Source of the DNA: Candidatus Levyibacteriota bacterium
GTDB lineage: Bacteria; Patescibacteriota; Microgenomatia; Levybacterales; UBA12049
Direction of reading: 5' to 3'
Length of the DNA: 14,299 bases
Assembly (NCBI GenBank): GCA_023245475.1
Contig: JAHFKF010000033.1
Location: 1-14,299, forward strand
Both the position numbers and the translations under genes were made by a program. This document shows positions 1 through 6,389 of the stretch, piece by piece. Numbering within the stretch: the stretch's first letter is position 1; each line of letters starts with the position of its first letter. The notes under the pieces are model-generated. The model was not told where the DNA came from and did no database searches. It saw only the letters and a program-made list of their open reading frames with translations.

Positions 1-201
1 ACAGCACCACAGGATTGTTCCAAGGATCTCACACCAACTCCGACACAAAAACCGACTACGACTCCTGAACCGACCAAGCCTGATGCAACACCAACAAGTG
101 CTCCTACCAATGCACCAACCCAGACAGCACCAACAAGTGCGGCAACTCCTCCTGCGGGATCACCAACGGTAGCCGTTCCGACAATAACTCTTCCTCTGTA
201 A
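1..201 (+). CDS. C-terminal fragment of a Thr/Pro-rich, probably surface protein
   Basis: Frame 1 is open from the window edge to a TAA at 199-201 and gives 66 residues, so the start lies outside the window. Apart from a short beginning (TAPQDCSKDL) it is almost entirely Thr, Pro, Ala and Ser with a few Lys/Glu, and it ends in PTITLPL. Such tails usually are disordered, often extracellular linkers. There is one Cys and no membrane segment or LPxTG signal in the visible part, so export is inferred only from composition. It converges on the next gene with 2 bp between the two stop codons, which leaves no room for a separate terminator. The function of the main body cannot be judged. Confidence 0.7.
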   Translation, partial: TAPQDCSKDLTPTPTQKPTTTPEPTKPDATPTSAPTNAPTQTAPTSAATPPAGSPTVAVPTITLPL

Positions 202-203
202 GA

Positions 204-1190
204 TTACTCAGAAGATTGCTTTTTTTTTGATTCAATTTCAGCAATGAACGGTTGGAAACGCTCTACTGCAATACCAATATGCATAGCCATAGTACTAGGA
301 CGAAAACCTAAAGCAAGTCCTTTTTCGGCAATGCCTTTGATAATCGCGCTCACCTCAGGAGTCACTCGTTCGCCTGGCGTAATATTTATGGCTCTTGCTG
401 TGCGTATCCAAGCAGCCTCTCGTTCGTCTACAACAGGCTCTGGTGGTTTAGATTGAGGCTTTGCTCGCTCAACAAAGGGCTTAGAGACTAAATCTTTAAT
501 AGTCTGTGAACTGACCCCACACAACCGACTTATTATTTCCGGCTTTATACCCAACGCTACACCTTGGCTTGCTAATTCAACTAATGTTCTTCTATCAGTA
601 TCATTCATATGTTGAACAGATACCCCTTGTAATATGCTTTCAGGCAAGGAGTTCTGTATCGTAGTTATCCAGGAAAGTTCCGGCTCCTCCTTCTCGTTAG
701 GCATATGTTCTTTATCAACCATGCCAAGTTGCATCTTTATTACTTGAGGCCTGTTCCACGCATCTTGTAATGATTTAAAACCAAAGTTTTCCCACGCTGA
801 CATAAGTTGTGTTCTTGCATCTACCGTTTTTGGGAAATGGGGAGCATATATTTCTCCTAAGGAACGGTAATAAAAAGTTACCTTTGGTTTCAAAGGAGAT
901 GATACTCCTTGCATATAGTCTGAGAACACTCGATTCGAATCTACAGTTGCATGTTCCGCGATAAAACGGGAAAGCTCAAGATATGTAGGAGTTTTTGTAG
1001 GAGTAACGCGTTGAGCAACAAGCCGAAAAATGCCTCCTGAAACTTCATTCACATCTTGACCAGCTAACAGCTTGCTTACAGCATCTGGTGTCTCCACATT
1101 GATAAGAGTTGGTGTATGAGCAAGAAAACGATCTGCTTTTTCTCGCATCATCGCTTGCTCTTGATTAGGCTGAAATCGTTCTCCTGACAT
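204..1190 (-). CDS. Unknown protein with two C-terminal helix-turn-helix-like repeats
   Basis: This is a 328-residue soluble protein with no signal peptide or membrane helix, and I do not recognise the family. Its C-terminal half holds two related units, roughly residues 170-239 and 258-320. Each begins with a (S/A)WI(T/R)T motif and carries a core ASQGVALGIKPEIISRL in the first, matched by AEKGLALGFRPSTMAMHI in the second. The first core followed by CGVSSQTIKDLV reads like a helix-turn-helix, so nucleic acid binding or a repeat-type scaffold is possible but inferred. A Lys/Pro/Glu-rich linker (about 240-256) separates the units and the C-terminus is basic. The ATG at 1190 is chosen because an extended -10 box ends 8 nt before it; there is no Shine-Dalgarno sequence. 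The gene is divergent from the cyanophycin-synthetase-like gene. Confidence 0.75.
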   Translation of the reverse strand: MSGERFQPNQEQAMMREKADRFLAHTPTLINVETPDAVSKLLAGQDVNEVSGGIFRLVAQRVTPTKTPTYLELSRFIAEHATVDSNRVFSDYMQGVSSPLKPKVTFYYRSLGEIYAPHFPKTVDARTQLMSAWENFGFKSLQDAWNRPQVIKMQLGMVDKEHMPNEKEEPELSWITTIQNSLPESILQGVSVQHMNDTDRRTLVELASQGVALGIKPEIISRLCGVSSQTIKDLVSKPFVERAKPQSKPPEPVVDEREAAWIRTARAINITPGERVTPEVSAIIKGIAEKGLALGFRPSTMAMHIGIAVERFQPFIAEIESKKKQSSE

Positions 1191-1198
1191 AGATCGTT

Positions 1199-1207
1199 AT
1201 TATAACA
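1199..1207 (-). promoter_or_regulatory. Extended -10 promoter of the HTH-repeat gene, leaderless
   Basis: On the minus strand this reads TGTTATAAT, a perfect extended -10 element (TGnTATAAT). Eight bases separate it from the ATG at 1190, so the expected transcription start falls on or within a base or two of the start codon. No good -35 box is seen 17 bp upstream, as is usual for extended -10 promoters. Confidence 0.7.
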
Positions 1208-1291
1208 TAGCCTTGTTCAGCTTGACGCCATAGGAAAAATTGAGTAAAGTGAGAATAGGCTTCGTAAGAATAACGTAAGAGCTTGTTTTCT

Positions 1292-1774
1292 ATGAACACG
1301 GTAACAATTGAAAATTTATTTTCGCTCGCAATCACCCAACGAATTACATCAACACAAATTACCATGCAATCCCTAAGCGAGCATGTGAACACCGCGCACT
1401 TACCAAGAGTTGTGGCATTACTCCACATACACTTACCGACTGTGTTGCAGACAACCTGTTATAACGATGAGAACTTGCCTTTTGTCCGAGAGGTAGAGCA
1501 AACGGAAATTGGGCATTTGTTTGAACATATTCTCCTTGAGTATCTCTGTCAGTTAAAAATTGCCAAGGGGCACAGCAGCGCGGTTTTCTCGGCACGAACC
1601 AGATGGAATTGGGTACGAGATCCTTGGGGGAAGTTTCATATTCGGCTTAGCTGTGGACAAAAGGATGCTGATATATTACCTATTGCCGTTGAAAAAACAA
1701 TTGCGCTTATGAGGATTATAATGGCCTCAAAAATGGCAAATAGTCTAGATAGAATAAATAGAATTACATCTTAG
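1292..1774 (+). CDS. Stand-alone cyanophycin synthetase N-terminal-domain homologue
   Basis: This is a 160-residue protein from the ATG at 1292; a TTG at 1283 would add three residues but has no better signal. The whole protein lines up with the N-terminal domain of cyanophycin synthetase (CphA). The key block is IGHLFEHILLE (residues 73-83), matching the GHxxEHxALE motif of CphA, followed by ARTR (101-104) where CphA has GRTR, and then a strand (GKFHIRLSC) matching the VYNVVYEY region. In CphA this domain precedes an ATP-grasp and a Mur-ligase-like domain. Neither is present here, so it cannot make cyanophycin alone. The conserved H75-x2-E78-H79 could be a metal site; as I recall, a hydrolytic activity has been reported for the CphA N domain. 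A peptidase or binding role is inference. No strong Shine-Dalgarno is visible; TTGACG (1222-1227) with TAAAGT (1245-1250) is a weak possible promoter. Confidence 0.7.
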   Translation: MNTVTIENLFSLAITQRITSTQITMQSLSEHVNTAHLPRVVALLHIHLPTVLQTTCYNDENLPFVREVEQTEIGHLFEHILLEYLCQLKIAKGHSSAVFSARTRWNWVRDPWGKFHIRLSCGQKDADILPIAVEKTIALMRIIMASKMANSLDRINRITS

Positions 1775-1779
1775 CATAC

Positions 1780-1808
1780 TTGACAATATGAATTTTTCAT
1801 GCTACCAT
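1780..1808 (+). promoter_or_regulatory. Promoter of the 247-residue unknown gene
   Basis: A consensus -35 TTGACA (1780-1785) is followed after 17 bp by an extended -10 TGCTACCAT (1800-1808). The -10 ends 12 bases before the ATG at 1821, so the 5' leader would be only about 5-6 nt, too short for a Shine-Dalgarno site; none is present. The -35 begins 6 bp after the stop of the preceding gene. Confidence 0.65.
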
Positions 1809-1820
1809 TAGGCGATTTGT

Positions 1821-2564
1821 ATGGTTGAGTATCGTCCAGAAAGACCATCACCACACCCTGAACTTTTCCCCCTCCGACGAGGTGCTATCCAGGAGGTAAG
1901 AACCACTGTTGGCATACCATGCACTGAAACATTTACAAGGATTTTGGAGACAGAACGAGAAATGCTAGACATCACCCATCCACTTACGGCTTCATTTATG
2001 ACTGGGTACTTTGCTGAATTTAGTGATAGATTGCCTAGGCTAGCCCGGGACCGAGCATTTGATCAAGGAGCAGTATTTATGCATCTGGTCTTCCAAGACC
2101 AAGTACCCAATGATAAGTTTCCCCCACTTCCAAAAGATACGCAACAAACATTGCACGATGAATTTAAAAGATTCGATGAATTTGAAGCAAGGACGAATGA
2201 ATCACCATTGAATGTCGTTGCGTATACCCATGACTCCTTCAGAAGAATTGAACAGGAGCATAATAATGGAGAGTTGGTCAAAGTCCTTCGTGATATCAGT
2301 GAACAATACTTTGAATCTGATAAAAGCACCAGTGAGATACGCTACGATCGGAAGCAAGGAGAATCATTTCTTGTTGGAGCCGTTGCTATCTATAATGTGT
2401 ATCGTCACCTTTGGGAGAAAGAGACAAAATCACAAACAGAACAAGAACTAGCAGCAATTGAAACACTTCTCCGCCCAAATCCTATTGAGATAGACGCAAT
2501 TGTTGCTACCGAAATGAGTGTTTTTGATGCTGAACTTCATAGAGAATTCCCTGAGGCTGCATAG
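1821..2564 (+). CDS. Unknown 247-residue soluble protein
   Basis: I do not recognise this family. The protein is 247 residues, acidic and predicted largely helical, with no signal peptide, membrane segment, Cys cluster or obvious catalytic motif. The N-terminus is Pro/Arg-rich (residues 3-20), and the central part has several Phe/Tyr/His-rich helices such as FMTGYFAEF and AVFMHLVFQDQ. The ATG at 1821 fits a strong promoter just upstream. It converges on cysS with 15 bp between the stops. It follows the cyanophycin-synthetase-like gene in the same direction but has its own promoter, so a functional link is not implied. Confidence 0.65.
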   Translation: MVEYRPERPSPHPELFPLRRGAIQEVRTTVGIPCTETFTRILETEREMLDITHPLTASFMTGYFAEFSDRLPRLARDRAFDQGAVFMHLVFQDQVPNDKFPPLPKDTQQTLHDEFKRFDEFEARTNESPLNVVAYTHDSFRRIEQEHNNGELVKVLRDISEQYFESDKSTSEIRYDRKQGESFLVGAVAIYNVYRHLWEKETKSQTEQELAAIETLLRPNPIEIDAIVATEMSVFDAELHREFPEAA

Positions 2565-2575
2565 AACAAAATCTT

Positions 2576-2592
2576 GCTGTCACAGCTTTTTT
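2576..2592 (+). terminator. Possible short hairpin terminator
   Basis: GCTG-TCA-CAGC (2576-2586) is followed directly by six T residues (2587-2592), placed 11 bp after the stop of the plus-strand 247-residue gene. The stem is only four pairs and it overlaps the last codons of cysS on the other strand, so it may be weak or chance. Confidence 0.35.
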
Positions 2593-4001
2593 CTTACAAT
2601 AATCCCCTTCTTGCCGTCTTCAATCTCATACCCTTCTTTTTCAATCTGTGCTCGGATTTGATCCGCGGCATTAAATTGTCGCTGCTTTCGAAGGGATTGT
2701 CGTTCTTCCACCATCTGATTAATATATCCCGGGATAATCCCCTGATCTCGCTTCAAGGCAACTAGCGTCTCTTGCAAATTAAATCCTAAAATCTGATCCA
2801 TCCTAAATAACGTCGCGGCCTTAGCGCTGGTTGCTCTGTTTGCTTTTACCAATTCCCACATGACGGCAAGAGCTTGGGCTGTGTTAAGATCATCATGTAT
2901 CGCTTCCATAAACCGACCTTCGTAGTCTGGACAACCACCCTCAGGATCTTCCCATCGAAGAATCTCCTGATATAAATTCTTCACGGCATTCCCTGCGGCT
3001 TCAAGCGAATCAAAGGTGAAATTCATTTCTTGTCGGTAATGTGTCTGGAGATACAAATAGCGCAGTGCCATGGGGTGATGCCCTTCTTTTTCGAGATCAT
3101 ACAGACGATAGACATTGCCCAAGCTCTTACTCATCTTTTGCCCAGCAACAAGCATAAAGGCGGTATGTACCCAATAGTTAACAAAGGGCTTGCCAGTTGC
3201 TGCTTCTGATTGAGCAATTTCGTTGGTGTGATGTGTACCAAGATGATCAATACCACCGGTATGAATATCAAACGTTTCTCCAAGATACTTCATACTCATA
3301 GCACTACACTCAATATGCCATCCGGGAAAACCCTTACCCTGCCTCGCGTCGACTTGTCCTCGCGAGTCGAGGCGGGCCCAAGGACTCTTCCATTCCATTT
3401 GGCGTTTCTCTCCACTCGGGGAGAACTTCCATAACGCAAAATCCCGCGGGTTTCGTTTTTCTTCATTGACTGCAACCCTAGCACCTTCTTTAATCTGCTC
3501 AAGCGTTGAAAGCTTGCCATAATCGGGCAACTGCGCTGTATCAAAATATACACCGTCGGAAGTGACGTAGGTAAAGCCTTTTTCTTCCAAACGCTGAATC
3601 AGTGCGATCTGTTCTGGTATATGATCAGTTGCTCTGGTAAGTCTTGTAGGCCGAGTGAGATGCAGTGCCTCGTAGTCTTCAAGGAAAGCATCAGTATAAA
3701 ACTTTGCGACTTCCCAAGCAGTTTTTCCTTCCTTCTTAGCCGATTTCTCAAGCTTATCTTCGCCTGTATCTGCATCACTAACAAGATGTCCGACATCAGT
3801 GATATTCATCACAAACTTTACTTTGTAGTTGGTCATCTGCAATGTCCGTACCAAAAGATCTGCCGTGGCATAGGCTCTGAAATTCCCAATGTGAGCAAAT
3901 TGGTAAACTGTCGGGCCACACGAATACATACCTACGTGAGGAGGATTAATAGGTTTAAATTCTTCAACTTGCTTGGTCAGTGAGTTATAAAGCTTAAGCA
4001 T
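2580..4001 (-). CDS. cysS: Cysteinyl-tRNA synthetase with an in-frame insertion
   Basis: This class I aminoacyl-tRNA synthetase charges tRNA-Cys with cysteine using ATP in the cytoplasm. Visible hallmarks are C28 in MYSCGPTVY, a HIGH-type motif HIGN (37-40), zinc and cysteine-site residues C232 in GWHIECSAMS, H257/H258 and E261 in HHTNEIAQ, and KMSKS at 289-293. The 473-residue length is near normal. The invariant SPWG-x-G-x-PGWHIECS block is interrupted after SPW by about 15 extra residues (209-223), encoded by a GC-rich palindromic element. The frame stays open and the catalytic residues are intact, so the enzyme is probably functional. The ATG at 4001 aligns with family N-termini and sits 8 nt after an extended -10 box with no Shine-Dalgarno site, implying a leaderless mRNA. 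The downstream end converges on the 247-residue gene. Confidence 0.96.
   Translation of the reverse strand: MLKLYNSLTKQVEEFKPINPPHVGMYSCGPTVYQFAHIGNFRAYATADLLVRTLQMTNYKVKFVMNITDVGHLVSDADTGEDKLEKSAKKEGKTAWEVAKFYTDAFLEDYEALHLTRPTRLTRATDHIPEQIALIQRLEEKGFTYVTSDGVYFDTAQLPDYGKLSTLEQIKEGARVAVNEEKRNPRDFALWKFSPSGEKRQMEWKSPWARLDSRGQVDARQGKGFPGWHIECSAMSMKYLGETFDIHTGGIDHLGTHHTNEIAQSEAATGKPFVNYWVHTAFMLVAGQKMSKSLGNVYRLYDLEKEGHHPMALRYLYLQTHYRQEMNFTFDSLEAAGNAVKNLYQEILRWEDPEGGCPDYEGRFMEAIHDDLNTAQALAVMWELVKANRATSAKAATLFRMDQILGFNLQETLVALKRDQGIIPGYINQMVEERQSLRKQRQFNAADQIRAQIEKEGYEIEDGKKGIIVRKKL
3338..3378. repeat. GC-rich palindromic element inside cysS
   Basis: CCTGCCTCG (3338-3346) pairs with CGAGGCGGG (3367-3375) apart from one G-T wobble, and a second inner pairing of TCGCG with CGCGA is possible. 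It encodes about residues 209-223 of CysRS (ARLDSRGQVDARQGK), which have no counterpart in, for example, the E. coli protein. It is much richer in G+C than the surrounding gene. The terminal GAGGCGGGC-type end resembles the element in the dnaX-ybaB spacer, so both may belong to one dispersed family. Confidence 0.6.
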
Positions 4002-4009
4002 ATGTTTGC

Positions 4010-4018
4010 ATTATAGCA
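4010..4018 (-). promoter_or_regulatory. Extended -10 promoter of cysS, leaderless
   Basis: The minus strand reads TGCTATAAT, a perfect extended -10, with eight bases to the cysS ATG. This is the same architecture and spacing as at the HTH-repeat gene (1199-1207). No Shine-Dalgarno sequence is present. Confidence 0.72.
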
Positions 4019-4029
4019 TGGATGAGGGT

Positions 4030-4629
4030 TTAACCCGAGGACGTGCCACTTTTGATCTCTGTCTTTGTCTGAGATTGGGTTACGGAAAGATTGGGAAGAG
4101 CGCCTCCTTTTGCACCGGGAGCAATAAATTGCTGACTTTGCTGTTGCGCTGCTTCCTTGGCTCGTTGTGCTTCTGCCTCTAACTCTTCAAGCCGCTGACG
4201 ATCTCGTTCTTCCCGTTCGCGCCTAGCTTTTGCCATTCCCTCTTCTATATTTTTCAAATTTGTATCCGCCATTTGCTTTGCAACTTGATCCCCTTGCGGT
4301 TGACCACCTCCATGAGCATCCGCGCCCTGAGCTTGAGCAGACGCCTGATTTGCTCCAAGTGGTTTTTGTGGTTGTGGTTGGGCAATTGGAGCAGTATTAT
4401 CTGGGCTAGACTCTTCGCCTGAGGTACTAGGGGTTGATGAGCCATACAATGCATCAAGAATTGAGTTCGTTGAATCAGTTGCTGTTGCTTTTACCTGCTG
4501 TGCTGTTTGTTTGACAACAGCCGTACTAGCGTTTTTTGCAACCCCTGCCGCAGCAGAGACAACTTTGCCGACAGGATTATCTTCAAATCCTATTTCGTCT
4601 GAAAAACCTCCAAAAACTCGATTTGCCAT
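4030..4629 (-). CDS. Unknown Gln/Ala-rich coiled-coil protein
   Basis: This 199-residue protein has three parts. An N-terminal segment (about 1-60) has an Ala/Val/Lys helix (GKVVSAAAGVAKNASTAVVKQ). A Ser/Pro/Gln/Gly-rich, probably disordered middle spans about 63-115. A highly charged coiled coil follows at about 118-168 (KARREREERDRQRLEELEAEAQ), and the tail is Ser/Thr-rich. There is no signal peptide or clear transmembrane segment. I do not recognise a characterised family; proteins of this layout are common among CPR hypotheticals, from memory. It sits between recR and cysS, has its own promoter and ends 28 bp before the cysS ATG. A structural or adaptor role is only a guess. Confidence 0.75.
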   Translation of the reverse strand: MANRVFGGFSDEIGFEDNPVGKVVSAAAGVAKNASTAVVKQTAQQVKATATDSTNSILDALYGSSTPSTSGEESSPDNTAPIAQPQPQKPLGANQASAQAQGADAHGGGQPQGDQVAKQMADTNLKNIEEGMAKARREREERDRQRLEELEAEAQRAKEAAQQQSQQFIAPGAKGGALPNLSVTQSQTKTEIKSGTSSG

Positions 4630-4635
4630 ACGTCT

Positions 4636-4664
4636 ATAATACTACAAGTTCTCGACCATGTCAT
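4636..4664 (-). promoter_or_regulatory. Promoter of the coiled-coil gene, leaderless
   Basis: On the minus strand, ATGACA (4659-4664) and TATTAT (4636-4641) are separated by exactly 17 bp. The -10 ends six bases before the ATG at 4629, so the transcript should begin at the start codon. No Shine-Dalgarno is seen. Confidence 0.6.
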
Positions 4665-4685
4665 CCCGAATTCATTATGACAAAA

Positions 4686-5321
4686 TTAATAGTGACTTCG
4701 TCCATCCATTGCGCGATCAAGCGTAGTTGGATCGGCATATTCTAAATCAGCACCAGTCGGGAGTCCCCGCCCAATTCTGCTTATCTTAAGTTCTCCGCTC
4801 TCAGCTCTCGGTTCTCCGTTCTTGAGTTGTTTGGCAAGATACATCGCCGTTGCCTCCCCTTCCATCGTGGGATTGGTCGCAAGTATAATCTCCATTGGCT
4901 CGCCGGAGCCATCGGCAGAAGCGGCTCTGACTCTTCTCACTAACTCTCCGATCCGAATCTCATCCGGACCAATGTTGTTCAACGGATCAATCTTTCCATG
5001 AAGCACATGATACACACCATGATAATGACCGCTTTTTTCAAGAGCCAAGACATCCAACGGTTGTTCAACAACACAAATCACTGTTTGATCACGTTTGGAA
5101 TCACTACAAATGGAGCAAGGATTTGTTTCATCAATGGAGAAGCATCGAGAACACAATACTGTGTTTTTTTTAAGATTTGAAACAGATGCGGCAAAGCGAT
5201 CCAATTCGACTTGTGGCACATGCAACAAATAAAACGCCAACCGTTGTGCAGTCTTTGGACCAACACCCGGAAGTCGCTCAAATGACTCAATAGTCTGTTG
5301 AATAGCTCGTGGAATTTTCAT
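4686..5321 (-). CDS. recR: Recombination mediator protein RecR
   Basis: RecR acts with RecO (and RecF) to load RecA at single-strand gaps and breaks. The 211-residue protein has the helix-hairpin-helix LPGVGPKTAQRLAFYLL (17-33), a four-Cys zinc site (C57, C60, C69, C72) and a Toprim domain (VICVVEQPLD, then NPTMEGEATA), and it ends with the typical RGLPxGxDLEYADxxTLxRAxxGR. Between YLAKQLK and ISRIGRGLP there are about six or seven extra residues (NGEPRAESGEL), encoded by a heptad-repeat block. The ATG at 5321 is chosen over an upstream GTG (5342) because it has a good Shine-Dalgarno site and matches RecR N-termini. It follows prs by 38 bp and is probably co-transcribed with it. In many bacteria recR instead follows dnaX-ybaB. 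Confidence 0.96.
   Translation of the reverse strand: MKIPRAIQQTIESFERLPGVGPKTAQRLAFYLLHVPQVELDRFAASVSNLKKNTVLCSRCFSIDETNPCSICSDSKRDQTVICVVEQPLDVLALEKSGHYHGVYHVLHGKIDPLNNIGPDEIRIGELVRRVRAASADGSGEPMEIILATNPTMEGEATAMYLAKQLKNGEPRAESGELKISRIGRGLPTGADLEYADPTTLDRAMDGRSHY
4791..4818. repeat. Four-heptad repeat block in recR
   Basis: The plus strand reads TTCTCCG, CTCTCAG, CTCTCGG and TTCTCCG back to back, a 7-bp period with pattern YTCTCNG. It encodes residues 168-177 (NGEPRAESGE) at a point where ordinary RecR proteins have a shorter loop. Blocks of the same 28-bp length and pattern occur in dnaX (10950-10977) and the DHH-like gene (13006-13033). Confidence 0.75.
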
Positions 5322-5327
5322 CTTATA

Positions 5328-5336
5328 TCTCCCTCT
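5328..5336 (-). promoter_or_regulatory. Shine-Dalgarno site deciding the recR start
   Basis: The minus strand reads AGAGGGAGA, ending six bases before the ATG at 5321. It supports this ATG over the GTG at 5342, which has no such site, and it fits translation of an internal operon gene. Confidence 0.65.
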
Positions 5337-5359
5337 GCACACTTATTGAGATTACTTCG

Positions 5360-6283
5360 TCACTGCGTTTCTTGCAATGATGTCGCAACCATTTCAGCGA
5401 TTGAAAGCACATGCAACTTTGGGAAATGCTTTTCTTCAGGGACGAATACCCCATCTGTCACATAGACTGCATCAAGTATTGATTCCTGAAGGAGGGTTGG
5501 AGCTTCCTGAGAAAAGATAGGATGGGTCACAAATGCACTGACTTTGGTCACTCCTTTTTCTTTAAGAAGCTGTGCTGCCTTTACTATCGTGCCACCCGAA
5601 GAAATCATGTCATCAACCATAAACACTTCTTTCCCGTCTAAGTCCATATCTTTATCTTGTCCATCAATAGACTTAATCTCAATTTTTCCAGTTGCAAGAT
5701 CTCGATCTTTGACAGTAGCAATCCATGGCATACCGTTCAGAAGTTCTGACATTTTACTGATTCTTCGGAGCCCTCCCATATCTGGTGAGACGAGAACACA
5801 ATCGTCATTGCGAGCCGAAGGCGTGGCAATGACGTCAGCAAATAGCGGCATTGCCGATAACTGCACGACTGGAATATGAAACAGCTCAGGGATCTTAATC
5901 GAATGAAAATCCAACGCAATGATCTTGCTAACACCAAGTGCTTCCATTGTCTGAATCACCACATCAAGCGAAACTGCTTCGCCAGAACGAAAGACATGAT
6001 CTTGCCGTTGATATCCAACATATGGCATCACAACTGTTACTTCACTTGCCCCGCTGCGTTTGAGTCCATCAATGATAAAAAACAGCTCCATATAATTCTC
6101 AGCAACTGGTGTGCTCGTTGGCTGCACAACGACGCAATGCTCATCAACAACAGATTCTTGAATCTGGATTCGCTTCTCTCCATCGGGGAAGACAAATAGT
6201 TCAATTGGAGAAAGCTCAAGAGATAACTGCTTGGCAACCTTTTCTGCAAGGGGTTTATTTGCCGAACCACTAAAGATCTTCAT
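5360..6283 (-). CDS. prs: Ribose-phosphate pyrophosphokinase, divergent paralogue
   Basis: This enzyme makes PRPP from ribose 5-phosphate and ATP for nucleotide, His, Trp and NAD synthesis. The 307-residue protein has FPDGEKRIQI near the N-terminus, the flexible-loop region YQRQDHVFRSGEAVS (91-105), the DFHS motif (125-128) and the PRPP-binding loop VDDMISSGGT (223-232). RQD followed by a longer F-x-x-GE-x-x-S stretch resembles archaeal-type enzymes more than the bacterial RQDRK-x-x-x-R-x-PI form seen in the second prs here. Residues 150-160 are encoded by a palindromic insertion in a probable surface loop. The ATG at 6283 aligns with family starts and follows a -10 box by 7 nt; a TTG giving a longer frame (6319) is part of the -35 box. 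It is followed by recR. Confidence 0.92.
   Translation of the reverse strand: MKIFSGSANKPLAEKVAKQLSLELSPIELFVFPDGEKRIQIQESVVDEHCVVVQPTSTPVAENYMELFFIIDGLKRSGASEVTVVMPYVGYQRQDHVFRSGEAVSLDVVIQTMEALGVSKIIALDFHSIKIPELFHIPVVQLSAMPLFADVIATPSARNDDCVLVSPDMGGLRRISKMSELLNGMPWIATVKDRDLATGKIEIKSIDGQDKDMDLDGKEVFMVDDMISSGGTIVKAAQLLKEKGVTKVSAFVTHPIFSQEAPTLLQESILDAVYVTDGVFVPEEKHFPKLHVLSIAEMVATSLQETQ
5803..5834. repeat. GTCATTGCGAGC-type palindrome inside prs
   Basis: CGTCATTGC (5803-5811) and GCAATGACG (5826-5834) are perfect 9-bp inverted arms. Inside them GCC-GAA-GGC forms a further small stem. The element is in frame in prs and gives the peptide DVIATPSARND. The outer arm matches the end of the larger palindrome in dnaX (10029-10100), so the two are members of one dispersed repeat family. 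Confidence 0.8.
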
Positions 6284-6290
6284 GAGGTTT

Positions 6291-6319
6291 ATTGTACTAG
6301 AAATAACTCGTACAAACAA
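6291..6319 (-). promoter_or_regulatory. Promoter of prs-recR, leaderless
   Basis: On the minus strand TTGTTT (6314-6319) and TACAAT (6291-6296) are 17 bp apart, and seven bases separate the -10 from the ATG at 6283. The -35 box is itself the TTG-TTT that would start the longest open frame, which argues against the longer start. Confidence 0.65.
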
Positions 6320-6389
6320 CTAACGAGTCTGGTCAATTCTATTAACCATTGATGAGCATTGAGATAAACCTATGGGAATATTTCTTTAT

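Noticed and set aside
1165..1428. An 87-codon minus-strand frame between the first two divergent genes
   Set aside because: It crosses the extended -10 promoter and the start of the cyanophycin-synthetase-like gene, whose homology is convincing.
1780..1792. The 13-mer TTGACAATATGAA occurs here and again near 10109
   Set aside because: The second copy lies within dnaX coding sequence with no promoter context; a shared 13-mer without extended similarity is not evidence of a repeat family.
3621..3983. A 120-codon open frame on the plus strand within cysS
   Set aside because: It is the complement of the conserved N-terminal part of cysteinyl-tRNA synthetase and has no independent support.
4660..4681. 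GTCAT and ATGAC arms around CCCGAATTC between the coiled-coil gene and recR, resembling part of a dispersed palindrome
   Set aside because: The arms are only five bases, the expected second GGGA arm is missing, and the left arm is also the putative -35 box, so it is too weak to list as a repeat.
6286..6370. Inverted 8-mers AGGTTTAT (6286-6293) and ATAAACCT (6363-6370) around the prs promoter
   Set aside because: They are about 70 bp apart and short enough to occur by chance; no spacing or symmetry with the promoter supports an operator.
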